Shown here: positions 34,006-46,726 of the stretch, in pieces
How the letters are laid out: the number at the start of each line of letters is the position of its first letter
How positions within the stretch are numbered: the first letter of the stretch is position 1
DNA from: Owenia fusiformis
Lineage: Eukaryota; Annelida; Polychaeta; Sabellida; Oweniidae
DNA: 64,000 nucleotides
Assembly (NCBI GenBank): GCA_903813345.2
Contig: CAIIXF020000007.1
Location: 4,717,730-4,781,729 of the forward strand
Reading direction: 5' to 3'
The notes under the pieces: generated by a model
The model's database searches: none
Seen by the model: only the letters and a program-made list of their open reading frames with translations
Told to the model about the DNA's origin: nothing
Program-made: the position numbers and the translations under genes

Positions 34006-35252
34006 CACCCTGTTATAGCATGACGGTTACGCCACCTCTGAAAACGAGGTTGGACGGCTACGTTCACTGATTTATCCAATAAAATGGCCGCGATTGAACA
34101 GAAAACGAAGATTGGTGCATTATTTTCTACTACTGTGAATCGATGAAAGGATGAACGATTTATGTAAGCGTCGTATTCGGTGATGCATTCAGTAATGTAT
34201 ATTTTGAACATAGTCTTTTCAAATTGATGCCCGGGGTTAACATGAAATAAGAAAAAACTGTCGAGTTTGAAATTCAAAACTACACAACGTTTGGTAATTT
34301 GTTTATCTTTGTCATTAGGGCATGTACTACATTGCCTAACAACCTTGGGGTATATAGATGTAACCTACATAATATCATACAAAGCCAATTGAGCATTGAA
34401 AACCACCTTATATGTTCTACTCAAGCCATAATAATGTGTTTTGAATTTGCGGTAACGTAAAAATTGATGGACGGTTACGCGAACCTCATTCAAATATAAA
34501 CTTCCGATTCATTCTTATTAATTTTGTCATCTTCATCAGTACTTGATGCTAAATCTTCTTTTGCCAGCTCTTCATTGCTATCTTTTTCACTTTCATAAGT
34601 TTCATAAATAAAGCAGGCGACAGTTTTTTCCTTGCCCTATAGAGGCTCAAACAAGAGCGTCTCTTGCGAGTCCTGAAAACAAGTATAGGAAATTCAATAT
34701 TCCATTTCTTACCCATTATAACAATAGCATGGAAAGAGGATCTAGCAACCTTGTCTTGACAGGTGTACATGCACGTAACCGTCCGCTAAATATCGAATGC
34801 ACAACTAATACAATACGTTACCGTCCATAGAATTCATACGTAGTCGTCTAACGACATAGCGTTTGAAAACTTATTATTTACTATTTACACCACGTTCCTG
34901 TTCTGGATTTTTTCATTTTATGGCTTATTTATACACAGTTTACTTACAGTTAATATTTTGAGTGGCTCTGAGGCACATGTACTGAGAAAACACGAGAATG
35001 GACTAAAAATTATGAACTTGGATATCTCAGTCGGTAGGTTTACAGCTTATATTCTGCTTCTTGTAGACCACCTGGCAGATTTGACCCAGTCTTTATAACC
35101 ATCCATTTATTCGTCACCGAAATCTAATCTGTGAATCTTGCCTACAGGCGAGAAAGAGGACATGCTGCCTTTCCCATCCGCCATTTTTTGTTATCGTTAC
35201 CGCAAAATTTTGCAAATCGCCTTAACGTATTCGTCATGCTATAACACCGTGG
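34006..35252. mobile_element. MITE with TTATAGCATGACG ends
   Basis: Left end CACCCTGTTATAGCATGACG; right end, reversed, (C)CACGGTGTTATAGCATGA. TTAA occurs at both edges (34002-34005 and 35253-35256). This permits either a piggyBac-type TTAA duplication or a CAC-ended element with an imperfect 5-bp duplication (CTTAA/GTTAA). Motifs close to ACGGTTACG and ACCGTCC recur at 34020, 34475, 34776 and 34820. Confidence 0.65.
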
Positions 35253-36003
35253 TTAAAGCAAAAACTATAATGAGGGTTTTAAAAAAATTATAAGATGAAA
35301 ATAAAATCGATTTCGGGTGTAATAAAAACAGCATTCTATTAGAAATGGTTTTAATTTTCTAATTATGATGAAAGTTTTTCGAGCACTGCTCGGATTTTTT
35401 CTGACTGGATCGACCCACATAATCGACTCGAGAGAAAAATGTTGTTTTTTCACTTTTCGTTTAGTTACTTTTTGCACTGCCGTCTGAGAGAATGGATTAT
35501 TTATATAAGTATATGCATTTGTTATCTACACATTTTAGAACAGATGAGGATTCGGCAAATAATCATTCACTGCATATATTTAAAAAACATTACATCTGTA
35601 CGGATACGCATCTGCTGTACGGTGACGATTCCTTAGAATTTAAGAAGTGTAATACATGAGCTCAGTATTAACTTAAGATTCTATAAGTTTTTGTGTGGAA
35701 ATTCAAATGTTGTATCCCATTCAACATTGAAAATATCAATTCTTATGCTACCATTCATTTCTGATAACAAGGATTAAATACTTCTCTAAGCTTACTGTTC
35801 GAACAAGAGGTAAAAAGTGTCAAATCTACATGTACATTATCACTGGTAAGTATCAAGCGAAGGTCGTCATCTTCGCATTGAAGATGGCGGACAGGAAGTA
35901 TTAATTGCGATATTTTTAGTTTTCATTAAATTAACTATTTGAAAGTTGACGTAATGATTTGATATCATTTGAACTAAAACCAGGCTTTTCTCATTGTATT
36001 GTA

Positions 36004-36369
36004 TATTCAAACATGACCGTGCTCTATTCGAATTTCTTAACCAATCAGAATGCAGCATAGCCAATATAGAACGTTCTCTAATTCTCCATAGATGCACGAC
36101 CATGCTCTATTCAATCTGCAATTTGCATTGTTTTGAGTGACGTCACATCTCAGCTGCACATCTGGGGCTCTGTCCGGGGATAGCTGTTCTTTTTTACTCC
36201 CTCCGTAACTACTGTAACTATTTAACTATGGCTGACTTCAAGTTTATACACCGTATAAAATCTAAAACGGGGAGTAAAATAGAACACCCCAAACAAATTC
36301 TAAACTTTTTCCGGCCGACTTCAGAATCTTGACAGCATGCGTATTCTTCCTTCATGCCCGTTCCACAGA
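36004..36369. repeat. Dispersed repeat X, copy A, left part
   Basis: Begins TATTCAAACATGACCGTGCT and ends CCCGTTCCACAGA. It continues, after the 36370-40763 insertion, at 40764-40963. Copy B at 36684-37237 is uninterrupted and nearly identical. It contains a TGACGTCA-like TGACGTCACATC at 36138. Confidence 0.8.
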
Positions 36370-36683
36370 CACTGGGGGGTATCGTGATGCAACAACACCG
36401 TGTTGTTGCATCAAGATGGCCAGACTTCCGGTGATAGATTTTCGTACGATGTTTTGTTTTCCCAATTTACACCCATTTCTAGGACGAGTTGCTCAATAAT
36501 AATACACATGCAGTTAGCGCATGATCTATATTTTAAAAAACTGTCATTGGTATACATGTAGCATCATCAAGAAGCGATAAATTCGTGGTTTTAATTCCTC
36601 ACTATTGATGCAACAACACCACTCTGTTTCTTATCGATGATGCAACAACACCAATGTGCTAATGCAAAAACGCCAATATAATG

Positions 36684-37237
36684 TATTCAAACATGACCGT
36701 GCTCTATTCGAATTTCTCAACCAATCAGAATGCAGCATAGCCAATATAGAACGTTCTCTAATTCTCCATAGATGCACGACCATGCTCTATTCAATCTGCA
36801 ATTTGCATTAGTTTGAGTGACGTCACATCTCAGCTGCACATCTGGGGCTCTGTCCAGGGATAACTGTTCTTTTTTACTCCCTCCGTAACTACTGTAACTA
36901 TTTAACTATGCTGACTTCCTTGTTTTGTATAAAATCTAAAACGGGGAGTAAAATAGAACAGCCCAAACAAATTCTAAAAATTTTCCGGCCGACTTCAGAA
37001 TCTTGACAGCATGCGTATTCTTCCTTCATGCCCGTTCCACAGACACGGCTTTTACTAATTTTTATGTTTGAATCGGAATAAATAATGATAGGCCATTCAA
37101 TATGGTGAAATTCAGCACTCGTTGGACAGAATGTTAGTACAAATGCACTCACCTTCGGTTCGTGCTTTGTACAACATTCTGTCCAACTCGTGCTGAATTT
37201 CACCATATTGAATGGCCTATCATTATTTATTCCTTAA
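36684..37237. repeat. Dispersed repeat X, copy B (uninterrupted)
   Basis: Shares the whole of copy A, including the empty-site text CCACAGACACGGCTTTTACT. It ends with a hairpin of about 75-bp arms, GAATAAATAATGATAGGCCA to its inverse (37074-37233), also present at 40800-40956. Confidence 0.8.
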
Positions 37238-38003
37238 TCATTGAACAACAAGAGAAACTGTTTTATGTTCTGTTTACAGGTGTAGGTCGAAACATGAATA
37301 AAACACGTGAGTCAGTGGTCCATGAACGAAACGTATTTTGTTTGGTTTCTTTGTCTATATCAAAGTTAAAAGGATATACAAGGCAAACTAAATAAAGTAC
37401 AGAATCCCCGGGAGACAATCTTATTGATATTGTATCTGAAAAATAAAGATTATACATCTTCTAAATTAAATGCCCTTGATGTACCGTGTGGAAATTGCTT
37501 ACAAATAACTAATATAATTTTGGAAAGACAACAGATATCAGTCATTTTGTGTTGTTAGTACCTCATTTGAAATACTCAATTCTGATTGGTTGATGAGCGG
37601 GCAACAAAATGTATTGTTAGTACCTCAACTGAAATACTCGATTCTGATTGGGTGATTAGCGGTCAAAATTATGTACTGTTGACCGCTACTAGGTACTGTT
37701 GACCGCTACTTCTGAAAAAAAGTTTCATGACGTCACAAAAAACATGGAAGACGGACATTTTGTAAACGTTGATGAAATTGACTTTACTAAGCGACAAGAA
37801 TAGCAAAAATACAAATAGAAACTTGAAATTAACATTAATTCACTAACGAGTACGCCGTGATGTGCCAAATACAGAGTTAAACTACTTGCACTGTCTCCAT
37901 ATTTTCTAAAAAAAATATTGCTAGCGTGGTTCGGAGAAAAGGTTGTGAAATGAAGCCATGCCGATTGATAATTGTCGTCTATATGTGTATTATTAGTTTA
38001 CTC

Positions 38004-38833
38004 ACAGGCTGGTATCGAAAGATTTGTCCGCTGTGACGGAGCATGCTATTTTTCATAAAAACACTAAGAATGCTTCACGATTTATTTTTTAACTCATATG
38101 TTTCGTTATATCAAAGATAATTACTTACTCCATGCAATGGATATATCATTTGCGTGTAACCTTAACTTCTGTTTGAAGTCCAATAACGCTAGGAGTAAAA
38201 TCTATTGAAAACGGCGCCAGAGTATCAAACTCTAAAATGTACCATTTCTTTTTTAACTTTTTAATGGCATGATATAGTGACACGATAATATTAACATATG
38301 TTTAAAGCATAACTCTGAATGTATTAATAAGATATTAATGCATTGGGTCTTTTTAATTTTTTAATAAAAAATAATATTAATATTTTTTGTCCGCTGTGAC
38401 GGAGCATTTTCACAGTTCACATTTGCAACTGCTCCGTCACAGCGGACAAAAAAATTAAACATTATTTTTTATAAAAGAATTAAAAAGACCAAATACATCA
38501 ACATCTCGTTTATACCTTCATAGTTATGCTGAAACCATGTGTAAATATTATCGTGTCACTATATCGTGCCATTAGAAAGTTAAACAAGAAATGGTACATT
38601 TTGAAGTATGATACTCCGGCGCCATTTTCAATAGCTTTTCTTCCCAGCGTAATTGGACTTCAAACAGAAGTGAAAGTTACCCGCAAATGATATATCCATT
38701 GCATGGAGTAAGTAATTTTGTATGGTATAACGAAACATATGAGTTAAAAAATAAATCGTGAAGTATTCTTAGTGTTTTTATGAAAAATAGCATGCTCCGT
38801 CACAGCGGACAAATATTTCGATACCAGCCTTTG
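38004..38833. mobile_element. Palindromic element with TTTGTCCGCTGTGACGGAGC motif
   Basis: Arms of about 390 bp around a centre near 38415. Ends read AGGCTGGTATCGAAAGATTT and its inverse. The 20-bp motif TTTGTCCGCTGTGACGGAGC occurs once near each outer end and once on each side of the centre, four copies in all. TTACTC lies on both flanks (37998-38003, 38834-38839) and may be the target duplication. Confidence 0.78.
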
Positions 38834-38849
38834 TTACTCGGACTAACAA

Positions 38850-39590
38850 AACAATTGTAGACCTCTCCATTCGATCAACCGTCAAAATCATATACCTCGA
38901 CTGTAAACCTTGAAACTACTGTTGACCTCGACCTGGCGGTCTCTGTCAACAGTAGTTTTTCGGTTTACAGTCTCGGTATACAATTTTGCCGGTTGGCCTC
39001 TGGGGAGGTCAACAATTGTAAACTGTTGACCACTACTAGGTACTGTTGACCCCTATTTTTGAATTTTTTTTTTTTAATGTTGAAATTTTTTTAATTTTGA
39101 AAAAATAAGTTGTGTAAAAAATTACAAGTGTTCGACGGTTTGGGGATTTTTTGCTAAAATATGATACCTTTACTTATCAAATATGTTCACCTGATATTCG
39201 ACTATATATTCGTCCAATTATTATATTATTTGGACTAACAGAACAATTGTTAACCTCTCTTTTCAGTTTTCGGTCAACTGGCAAAAGTGTCCTCGACCTC
39301 TGGTCTTGATCAACAGTACTTTCAAGGTTTACAGTATCGGTATACATTTTTGCCAGTTGACCTTAATAGAGGTCTACAATTGTATATTATATCCTTCAAA
39401 TTATTATATTCTTCGGACTAACAAACAATTGTTAACCTCTCTATTCGGTCAACTGGCCAAAGTGTATACCTCAACGGTAAACCCTGAGAGTACTGTTGAC
39501 CTCGACCTCCGAACTTTCAAGGATTACAGTATCGGTATACAATTTTGCCAGTTGACCTGAGGTCTACAATTGTATATTGTATATCCTTTG
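38850..39590. repeat. Three diverged palindromic units of about 170 bp
   Basis: Each unit has GGACTAACA and ACAATTGT near its left edge, a GTTGACCTCGACCT-type centre, and an inverted TATACAATTTTGCC / GGTCTACAATTGTA right half. Units start near 38838, 39231 and 39415. Related ACTGTTGACCGCTACTAGGT text is at 37673-37712 and 39025. Confidence 0.6.
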
Positions 39591-39679
39591 TTATCCAACC
39601 CAAAGTATGATGTCATATATGAAGTTGAAGAGTTGTATACGCTGCTCAGGAGTTTACGCTATCCAGGAGTTGTACATCG

Positions 39680-40470
39680 TTCTCAAGAGTTGTATAGGAT
39701 GAGTGTTGGTTTAATGATATTGCAGTTATACAATGCTATTATATAAAGATTATTTACTGAGAGGGATTCAATATTGGTTTTATTTCGAGAGACAATATGA
39801 TATTTCCCGAGGGCCCGGGATATCTGGGATAACTGTACCCCTATCAATTTACCTTTTTGGGCCCTAAATCTTATCACTTTTGTTTACCTTTTTATTCAGT
39901 CGGAGAGAAGGAATCCAAAGAGAGCAATAATTCTACATGTGCGTCGTGCAAAATTTCCATTAAACGTGTAACTAAACGGCCTCTCTAATAAAGTCGTTTT
40001 ACACGTTGGCTCTCCAAATTGGAGGAAATAAAGAATCATATCATATTATATCATAGATGAAGCAATCATCCCATCAACATAAGCTCACGAATGTCACAGT
40101 TAAACTGTTTTAGTTATAATTTGATAAACACTGGTAACGTACATCTACTAGTTTATCACTGTTCCACAGATGGATGACAGATAATATCCAATAGCTCATC
40201 ATGTTTACCGAGAACGAAAGATGTTTGTTATAAAGGCGATTGAACTATGTTATAGAACATTGTCCAGTACATTATAATATGTAAAAGTATAAATTTTTGA
40301 AAATACATATAAAGGATCTTCGCCCGCAGGACGTGTATTTTGAATGCCTTGAGAAGAACGCAAATATGGGTAGGCTTATTGGTAACGGTGTTGCAATAGT
40401 AGCATTTAAAAATCTGCTCCTCTCGAGATTTATGGTCTTCTGAAATTATACTATTAATTGGTGTTGCTGC
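39680..40470. other. Repeat remnants, no gene
   Basis: 39690-39810 is a half-copy of the GGTTATTTACTGGGAGGGAT MITE family at 12.5-13.1 kb. The remainder shows no coding or RNA gene signal. Confidence 0.4.
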
Positions 40471-40763
40471 ATCATTGCTCAAATCTAGAGGAGTGTTGTT
40501 GCATCTTCGGTTTGGTGTTGTTGCATCAATAGTGAGGAACTAAAACCGTGAACTTATTGCTTCTTGGTGATGGTACATGTATACTAATGACAGTTTCTTT
40601 AAATATAGATCGTGCACTAACTGCACGTGTATGGTTATTGAGCAACTCATCCTAGAAATGGGTTTAATTGGGGAAACAAAATATCGTACGAAAATCTATC
40701 ACCGGAAGTCTGGCCATCTTGATGCAACAACACGGTGTTGTTGCATCACGATACTCCCCAGTG

Positions 40764-40963
40764 ACAGACACAGCTTTTACTAATTTTTGTGTTTGAATCG
40801 GAATAAATAATGATAGGCCATTCAATATGGTGAAATTCAGCACTCGTTGGACAGAATGTTAGTACAAATGCACTCACCTTCGGTTCGTGCTTTGTACAAC
40901 ATTCTGTCCAACTCGTGCTGAATTTCACCATATTGAATGGCCTATCATTATTTATTCCTTAAT
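40764..40963. repeat. Dispersed repeat X, copy A, right part
   Basis: ACAGACACAGCTTTTACTAA resumes the sequence interrupted at 36369. It includes the terminal hairpin GAATAAATAATGATAGGCCA to its inverse. Confidence 0.78.
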
Positions 40964-41216
40964 TTATTGCCTCATTTATACGAGAGAATACATTTTAGTA
41001 TACATGTGGTTTACATATAAAATATAAAATACAAGGATAAGATTAAATTATGTGATAAAAAAGTTGTTGTTTTGGAAAACATAAAAATAAAGTGATAGAG
41101 AAATTATGTGTCAAGCAGAGCCAACAGGTTGGCTCTGTGATTGTACATTTTGTGTACACATGTTACTTCCTGCGAAAGCTATTTGGATTTTGATATAATA
41201 GCTTTCCCACGGAGCA

Positions 41217-41703
41217 TTTGGACAGCTCAATGATCGTGACCTTTGAAATCGAATTAAGTCGATCCGCGGCTTACTTTTGGTCTCTAACTGTGTCTTACAT
41301 CAGTATCATCAATCCGTGTAAGTATTGGAGCGCTGGAGTACTTCTTTTTCGATCAAGACTTGTAATTGTTAGTCGAGTGAATCGTTTTACTGCCAAATTC
41401 CAATATGGCGGTTTCTGCTCGGACATTTTCGTAAATCTCCGGAGGTTATCCGAACCTAACTAATTCTCAAAATTCATTTCGTTCGTTGCGTATCTCGCAC
41501 CTAGCAAACCGCCATATTGGAAATAGGTCTGTAAAACTTTAACTCGATGAACAATTTACAAGTCTTGATCGAAAAAGAAGTACTTCAGCGCTCCAATACT
41601 TACACGGATTGATGATACTGATGTAAGACACAGTTAGAGACCAAAAGTAAGCCGCGGATCGACTTAATTCAATTTCAAAGGTCACTATTGATCAGCTGTT
41701 CAC
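41217..41703. mobile_element. Foldback MITE with about 210-bp arms
   Basis: 41217-41425 and 41500-41703 are inverted copies, sharing AAGTCGATCCGCGGCTTACT and CATCAGTATCATCAATCCGT. Ends are TGGACAGCTCAATGATCGTG and, reversed, GAACAGCTGATCAATAGTGA. No clear target duplication is visible. Confidence 0.75.
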
Positions 41704-42613
41704 TTCTCCGTTTGAGAGCCATAAGTTTCAAAATCTAACATGGCTCTCGAAGTGAGTAATACACATGATGATACAATTATTAACGTCTCACATGAAACAT
41801 CTGAGAGACCTAAAACTTTCTTCATAATAACACCCATACTGTCACCACGACAGCCAAGGGCTTCAAATATGTTATGCCTATATGGTTCATACATAGGGCA
41901 TCTTAATATAAAATGTTCAATTGTTTCAGTTTCACAGAGGTTACACAATATACATCGTTTTGAACCATTGAAGTTGTTCGTATTTAATACATGGGCGTTA
42001 CATATCAATTGCATCATAGTTTTACACTGGCTTTGACATTTAGGATATTTCTGACAAATCAACCACCATATGCAAGGTTTTAAGTCTGTGACATAGTCAC
42101 GTAGGTATAAAAGTTTGCCATAACATGAGCATTGCAAGAAAAATTGCTTGACCTCGACGGATCTTACAGCATTGACAATTTGCAGTCTCCATGACCTCTT
42201 CGACGGAAGATATCCAGAGTCCAGCGCATTTTTAACCAGATTTTCAATTCCTAGCATTTTGGTATAAGGAAAATGCGCCGGATAGGAGAGAAAATATCGG
42301 CATGGTTGTCATAAGTGACATGAAACATCTTTACTAACCGTGTTATAGTTATATCCCTGTAAATATTATTAAACCTAAGTAAACTCCAGAGATACATCAT
42401 CTGCAACACTGTAATATAGCCGTCAATTGACAACCATCCCAACGGCATCGTTGCACTAGGATTGGCTGAGGTTTTGGGGAAAAATTCGATACGTTTGCCA
42501 ATCTCCCTATGAGTCAATTCAAGCTTTTCAACATCTGACGCTTGGTAATTTATAACTGGTGCCCCAAACAGCATGGTTGGAATAGAAAAGGCCCAGTACA
42601 GTTTTGATGCCAT
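41700..42613 (-). pseudogene. 3' end of a non-LTR retrotransposon ORF2 (frameshifted)
   Basis: Two overlapping minus frames (42613-42251 and 42257-41700) give consecutive parts of one reading. The upstream part has LYWAFSIPTMLFGAPVINYQ, typical of the region after the reverse transcriptase. The downstream part carries a C-terminal zinc-finger-like motif, CILCNLCETETIEHFILRCP, followed by MYEPYRHNIF. The frames are shifted relative to each other and a stop lies just upstream, so this is a dead 5'-truncated copy. Confidence 0.75.
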
Positions 42614-42919
42614 ATGCCTACAGCCATCTTTACCTCATGCAAGATATTGCATCTTTCATCCTAAAAAGTCACACCTGCTAGATGAGATTTACTTGTGACA
42701 TTACTTGTTTAAAAACATCAATAACATAGCAACAAATATACTGAGTTAAATATACACAATGAATGGTTATTTGCTGAATCATCGCCCGTTCTAAAATGTG
42801 TGGTTAACAAATACTTATTCTCATAAAAATAATCCATACTCTCAGACGGCAGGGAAAATAACTAGACTGGGGAAATTGAACAAGTTCAATTTCAGACTCC
42901 AGATGACATATTCTTTTAA

Positions 42920-43308
42920 GACTAACTGACTGACTGATCTGACCTGACCTGACCTGACCTGACCTGACTGATGGCTTGACTGATGACGACCTGACTGATA
43001 ACATGACTGATGACCTGACTAATGATATGACTGATGGCCTGACTTATGACCTGATTGATGATCCGACTTATGACCTGACTGATGACTTGACAGATGACTT
43101 AACTGATGACTTGACTAATGACCTACCTAATGACCTGACTGATGACATGACTGATGACCTGACTGGTGACCTGACTAATGACTTGACAGATGACTTAACT
43201 GATGACTTGACTAATGACCTGACCTGACTGATGACATGACTGGTGACCTGACTAATGACCTGACGATGACCTGACCAATGACCTGACCTGACCTGACTGA
43301 CAATGGTA
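42920..43308. repeat. Tandem array of a 12-bp unit (GACTGATGACCT)
   Basis: About 30 imperfect copies of GACCTGACTGAT with C/T and A/G variants, plus plain GACCT runs at both ends. The 12-bp period keeps one frame open, which reads as DDLTDDLTND, but this is a by-product of the repeat. Confidence 0.85.
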
Positions 43309-43369
43309 TTTTTCCAATATTGTCTTATATGCTCTTACTTTGTAACATAATATCATCATATCAATTTTC

Positions 43370-44870
43370 CAAAATTTCAAAATGAGGTAGAATCTGAACC
43401 GGAAGTCGGATTTCAATCTGATTCCAGATTCAGAATCCTGAGAAAATTTACCATAATTTTGACACCTCAAACAATAAATTTGAAGAATTTTTTTGTTGGC
43501 CTACTTTCTGGACACTATATCTCAGAACTAGGTCAAAATACCTTCTGATTGCAAAAAGCTTACACTATAAGCATACTCTTGGCTATCTGTATATCAAATT
43601 TCAAAAAGCAATATTAAAGGGGCAACAAGGCCTGTAGGGAGAAAATAGGAAAATCAAAAAAAATTCTGAGCTATCAAGGCAACATTTGGCTTAACATCTT
43701 CTTTGACATACCTATTTTCTTAAAATGTATGGATAAACTATCAATTTCAGCCTTAAGAAGTGTAAATTCAGTTCAAAGCTTGAAAAAGGGGAAATCCACT
43801 TTTATATTTTTAAGATCCACCATGTTTCAAGAGGAATATCAGCTGAAATAATGTTTATCTAGGGGGTTTCTTTGTAGATAATAAAAATAGATGTTAGTCT
43901 TGATGAAATATCCAAACTTAAATATATTTTGGCACTGGTCCATGATCGTTGAATGGCCCCTCTGCACTAATTGTTGCACCTTTAAAGTGTAATGTCAGGA
44001 TCGTAAAAATAAGAAAAATCATAGATTTGACCCAGATTTTGACCTTGGCATTCAAGTGTCCAAATTTTGAATTAGGTTAGCTTTATTGGTCCTCAGACTA
44101 TTGTAGTCTATCTCTAATTTTATTTAAATCTAGTCTGTATCTGGTTTTTCTTAATTCATATATTTTCATTTTTCCCATTGACTTAACATGGAAATATCAT
44201 CATATCGTTTTTTCGAGATTTCAAAACGCCATAACTCCTGAACCGGAAGTCAGATTTCAATCTGGTCTTCAGATTCTAAATCCTGAGCAAATTTGCTATT
44301 AAATTGACACCTCACACGATGAATTTTGAGAACTTTTTATTTTGACCTACTTTTCGGACACCATATCTCAAAAGTGGGTCAGAATACTTTCTGACGGCAA
44401 AGGGTTAACACTATTAGCATACTTTTTGCTATCTGTATGCCAAATTTCGAAGAATATCATTAAAGTGTAGTGCCAGAATAGCAAAAATAAGGAAAAACTA
44501 CGGATTTGACCCAGATTTTGACCTAGGCATTTTGGTGTCCACATTTTGAAGAAAAGTAGCTTTTGGGGTCCCCTTCTTTTGTGGGTTTTCATTGTGTTTA
44601 GCTGTACCCTGTCTATATCTCGTATTTGTACACTTCAAAAAAGTCTTTGGTCCCATTGAAATAACATGGGGGACCAAATTTAGCGATTTTTGAGATTTCA
44701 AAACGCCATAACTTTTGAACCGGAAGTCGGATTTCAATTCGGTTTTCAGATTCGGAATCCTGAGAAAATTTCCTATAAGGCTGATACCCTGGACATTGAA
44801 TTTTATTTTGGACCTCGTTTTCGGACACTGATATCTGGAAATCGGTTCGATGAATCAAAAATCTAAATCG
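43370..44870. repeat. Three diverged copies of an about 250-bp repeat
   Basis: The text ACCGGAAGTCGGATTTCAAT, CAGATTC(A/G)GAATCCTGA and GGACACTATATCTC recurs near 43400-43530, 44240-44370 and 44720-44850, with intervals of about 840 and 480 bp. A weaker match is at 28290-28390. 43680-43980 also matches sequence in P450 intron 6. Confidence 0.65.
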
Positions 44871-45359
44871 TATTACGTTTTTCTACTTTTTTATGAGGAA
44901 CACAATGAAAAAAAACCGGATCAAAAATATTGAAGGACGACCGAGATAATGGGAAAAAGTGACAAAGTACTGGATTTGACCTAGTTCTTGACCTTTGACC
45001 TAGATAAAAATTTGACCCATTTCCCACCAACTAGACATAGTACCTTAATTGACCATATAATAGTCTTCATTGAATACTTTATAGTTGTTGAGAAATCGTC
45101 CACAGTATAATAAGAAAGAATAATAAGAATAAGAAAGAAAAGAGGCAAAAACAATAGACTCCAGATTTACATCTGGAGTCTAATAACCAAACGAAATGTG
45201 AAAAAAACTTTTTCACATGGGTCAATTATGTGGGCCGATTCACTCAGAAAAAAATCGAAGAGTGCTCGTAAAACATTTATCATAATTAGAAAGTTAAAAC
45301 CATTTCTAAGAGAATGCTTTTATTTCACATGAAATCACATGAGCTTGCGTTGAGTGCCG

Positions 45360-46726
45360 ATTAACGATTAACGAAGTTTTTGAATTTGGTGAGCTAAGTG
45401 AATCACAGAAAATATCAATTTTATCTCTTATTTTCAAAAAGAGGAATAGGGAATTTTTAGATAACTATCGACCAATTAGCTAAAGCAATTACGATTATAA
45501 GATTTTGACTTTTACTTTAGCAAATAGACGACATAGTGTTTTACCTAAACTCATAAAGATCAATCCTCATACATAAAAGGCAGATATATAGGAAACAATG
45601 TCTGACTTCTGTTAGATCTTATCGAATACTCTAATTTTGAAAATATAGATGCTTCGCTTTTATGCTTAGATTATAAAAAGGCTTTTGATAGTATTAATTG
45701 GGCATTCATATTCAAGGTACTAGAAACACTGATCTTTGGCAAATTTTTTATAAAATGGATAAAAGTTCTTTATAATGACCCAAAACTTAAAATCAAAAAC
45801 AATGGACATATTTCCAATGAAGTAAAAGTTTTAAAAAAGGTATACGGCAGGGATGCCCAGCATCTGCTTTAATTTTCATAATATGTAGAATAATGGCAAA
45901 TAAGCTGAGAAATAATGACAAAATTAAAGGAATTAAAATTGACGAAAAAGTAATTCAACATGCAGATGATACTACCCTCACATTGTCAACTAAAGAATCT
46001 ATTTGCGAAGCACTTAAAGAAATAAATAATTTTCCTGGAATATATGGACTTAATTTGAATATGGACAAAACTGAGGGAATATGGTTAGGTAACTTAAAAG
46101 GTAATGGACATACATAGATTTTAGATCACTATAAGTTCTACAATAAATAAAATGAAAATAAATACATACATATGAAAATATTCATTTTGGAGTAGAACCT
46201 GTTAAATATTTGGGAATATATATTGGAAACGACAAAACTTTGTGAAAAGAAAAAATCTGGGATAACAAGATTAACAATTTTGAAAAACTTTTTGAATCAC
46301 GGAAAAAAAGAAAACTGACCCTCTTTGGTAAAACACATGTTATTAACACTCTTGGAATTTCAAAATTAGATTCTAGATGTTCTAATTCCAGAATTTATCA
46401 TAAATAAGCTTGGTTTTACATTAAACGATTTTTACAAAACAAATTTTAATGAAAATGTCAAGATTTTAGATCACTATAAGTTCTACAAACATGTTTTTGT
46501 GCATACAATAGATGTAAAGAAATGTTTTTGTATAATGCCCACAATTTTGATAGATTATATAATGCTGTGTAAATCTTATTTCACTATTGTATAAATTCTA
46601 ATCCAGGATATAATGTATATTCTGTTTTGTAAAGTTTTATTGATTCAAATATTGTTTGTGTTTTTTGTACTTTGCGTTTATTTTTTGAAAAAATAATTTT
46701 AATAAAAAAATAAAATAAAAAAACAC
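45360..46726 (+). pseudogene. Decayed non-LTR retrotransposon reverse transcriptase (L1/Tx1-like)
   Basis: Reverse-transcriptase blocks appear in order but in different frames with stops. They are NREFLDNYRPIS (about 45450), LDYKKAFDSINWAFIFKVLE (about 45660-45725), KGIRQGCPASALIFI (about 45838-45880), a 74-codon frame at 45893-46117 containing HADDTTL (the catalytic YADD-like box), and VEPVKYLGIYIG near 46195. An A-rich tail with AATAAAAAAATAAAATAAAA ends the copy near 46726. The motif set resembles the L1/Tx1 group. The endonuclease part is missing. Confidence 0.8.

Larger units (their letters stand above)
36370..40763. mobile_element. 4.4-kb CAC-ended composite element with ATGCAACAACACC arrays
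   Basis: Left end CACTGGGGGGTATCGTGATG; right end, reversed, CACTGGGGAGTATCGTGATG. Flanked by ACAGA on both sides (36365-36369, 40764-40768). The inverted arms cover about 36370-36665 and 40470-40763. Within them GATGCAACAACACC recurs several times, including a tight palindrome at each tip. The interior has been filled by repeat X copy B, a second palindromic element and palindromic AT-rich repeats. No transposase frame is recognised. Confidence 0.75.

Noticed and set aside
36898-37206. 102-codon minus frame, with a related frame at 40746-40931
   Set aside because: Both arise from the hairpin end of repeat X and occur wherever X occurs.
42976-43227. DDLT-repeat frame as a coding gene
   Set aside because: It is produced by the 12-bp tandem array, with no start context, splice sites or homologues that I recognise.
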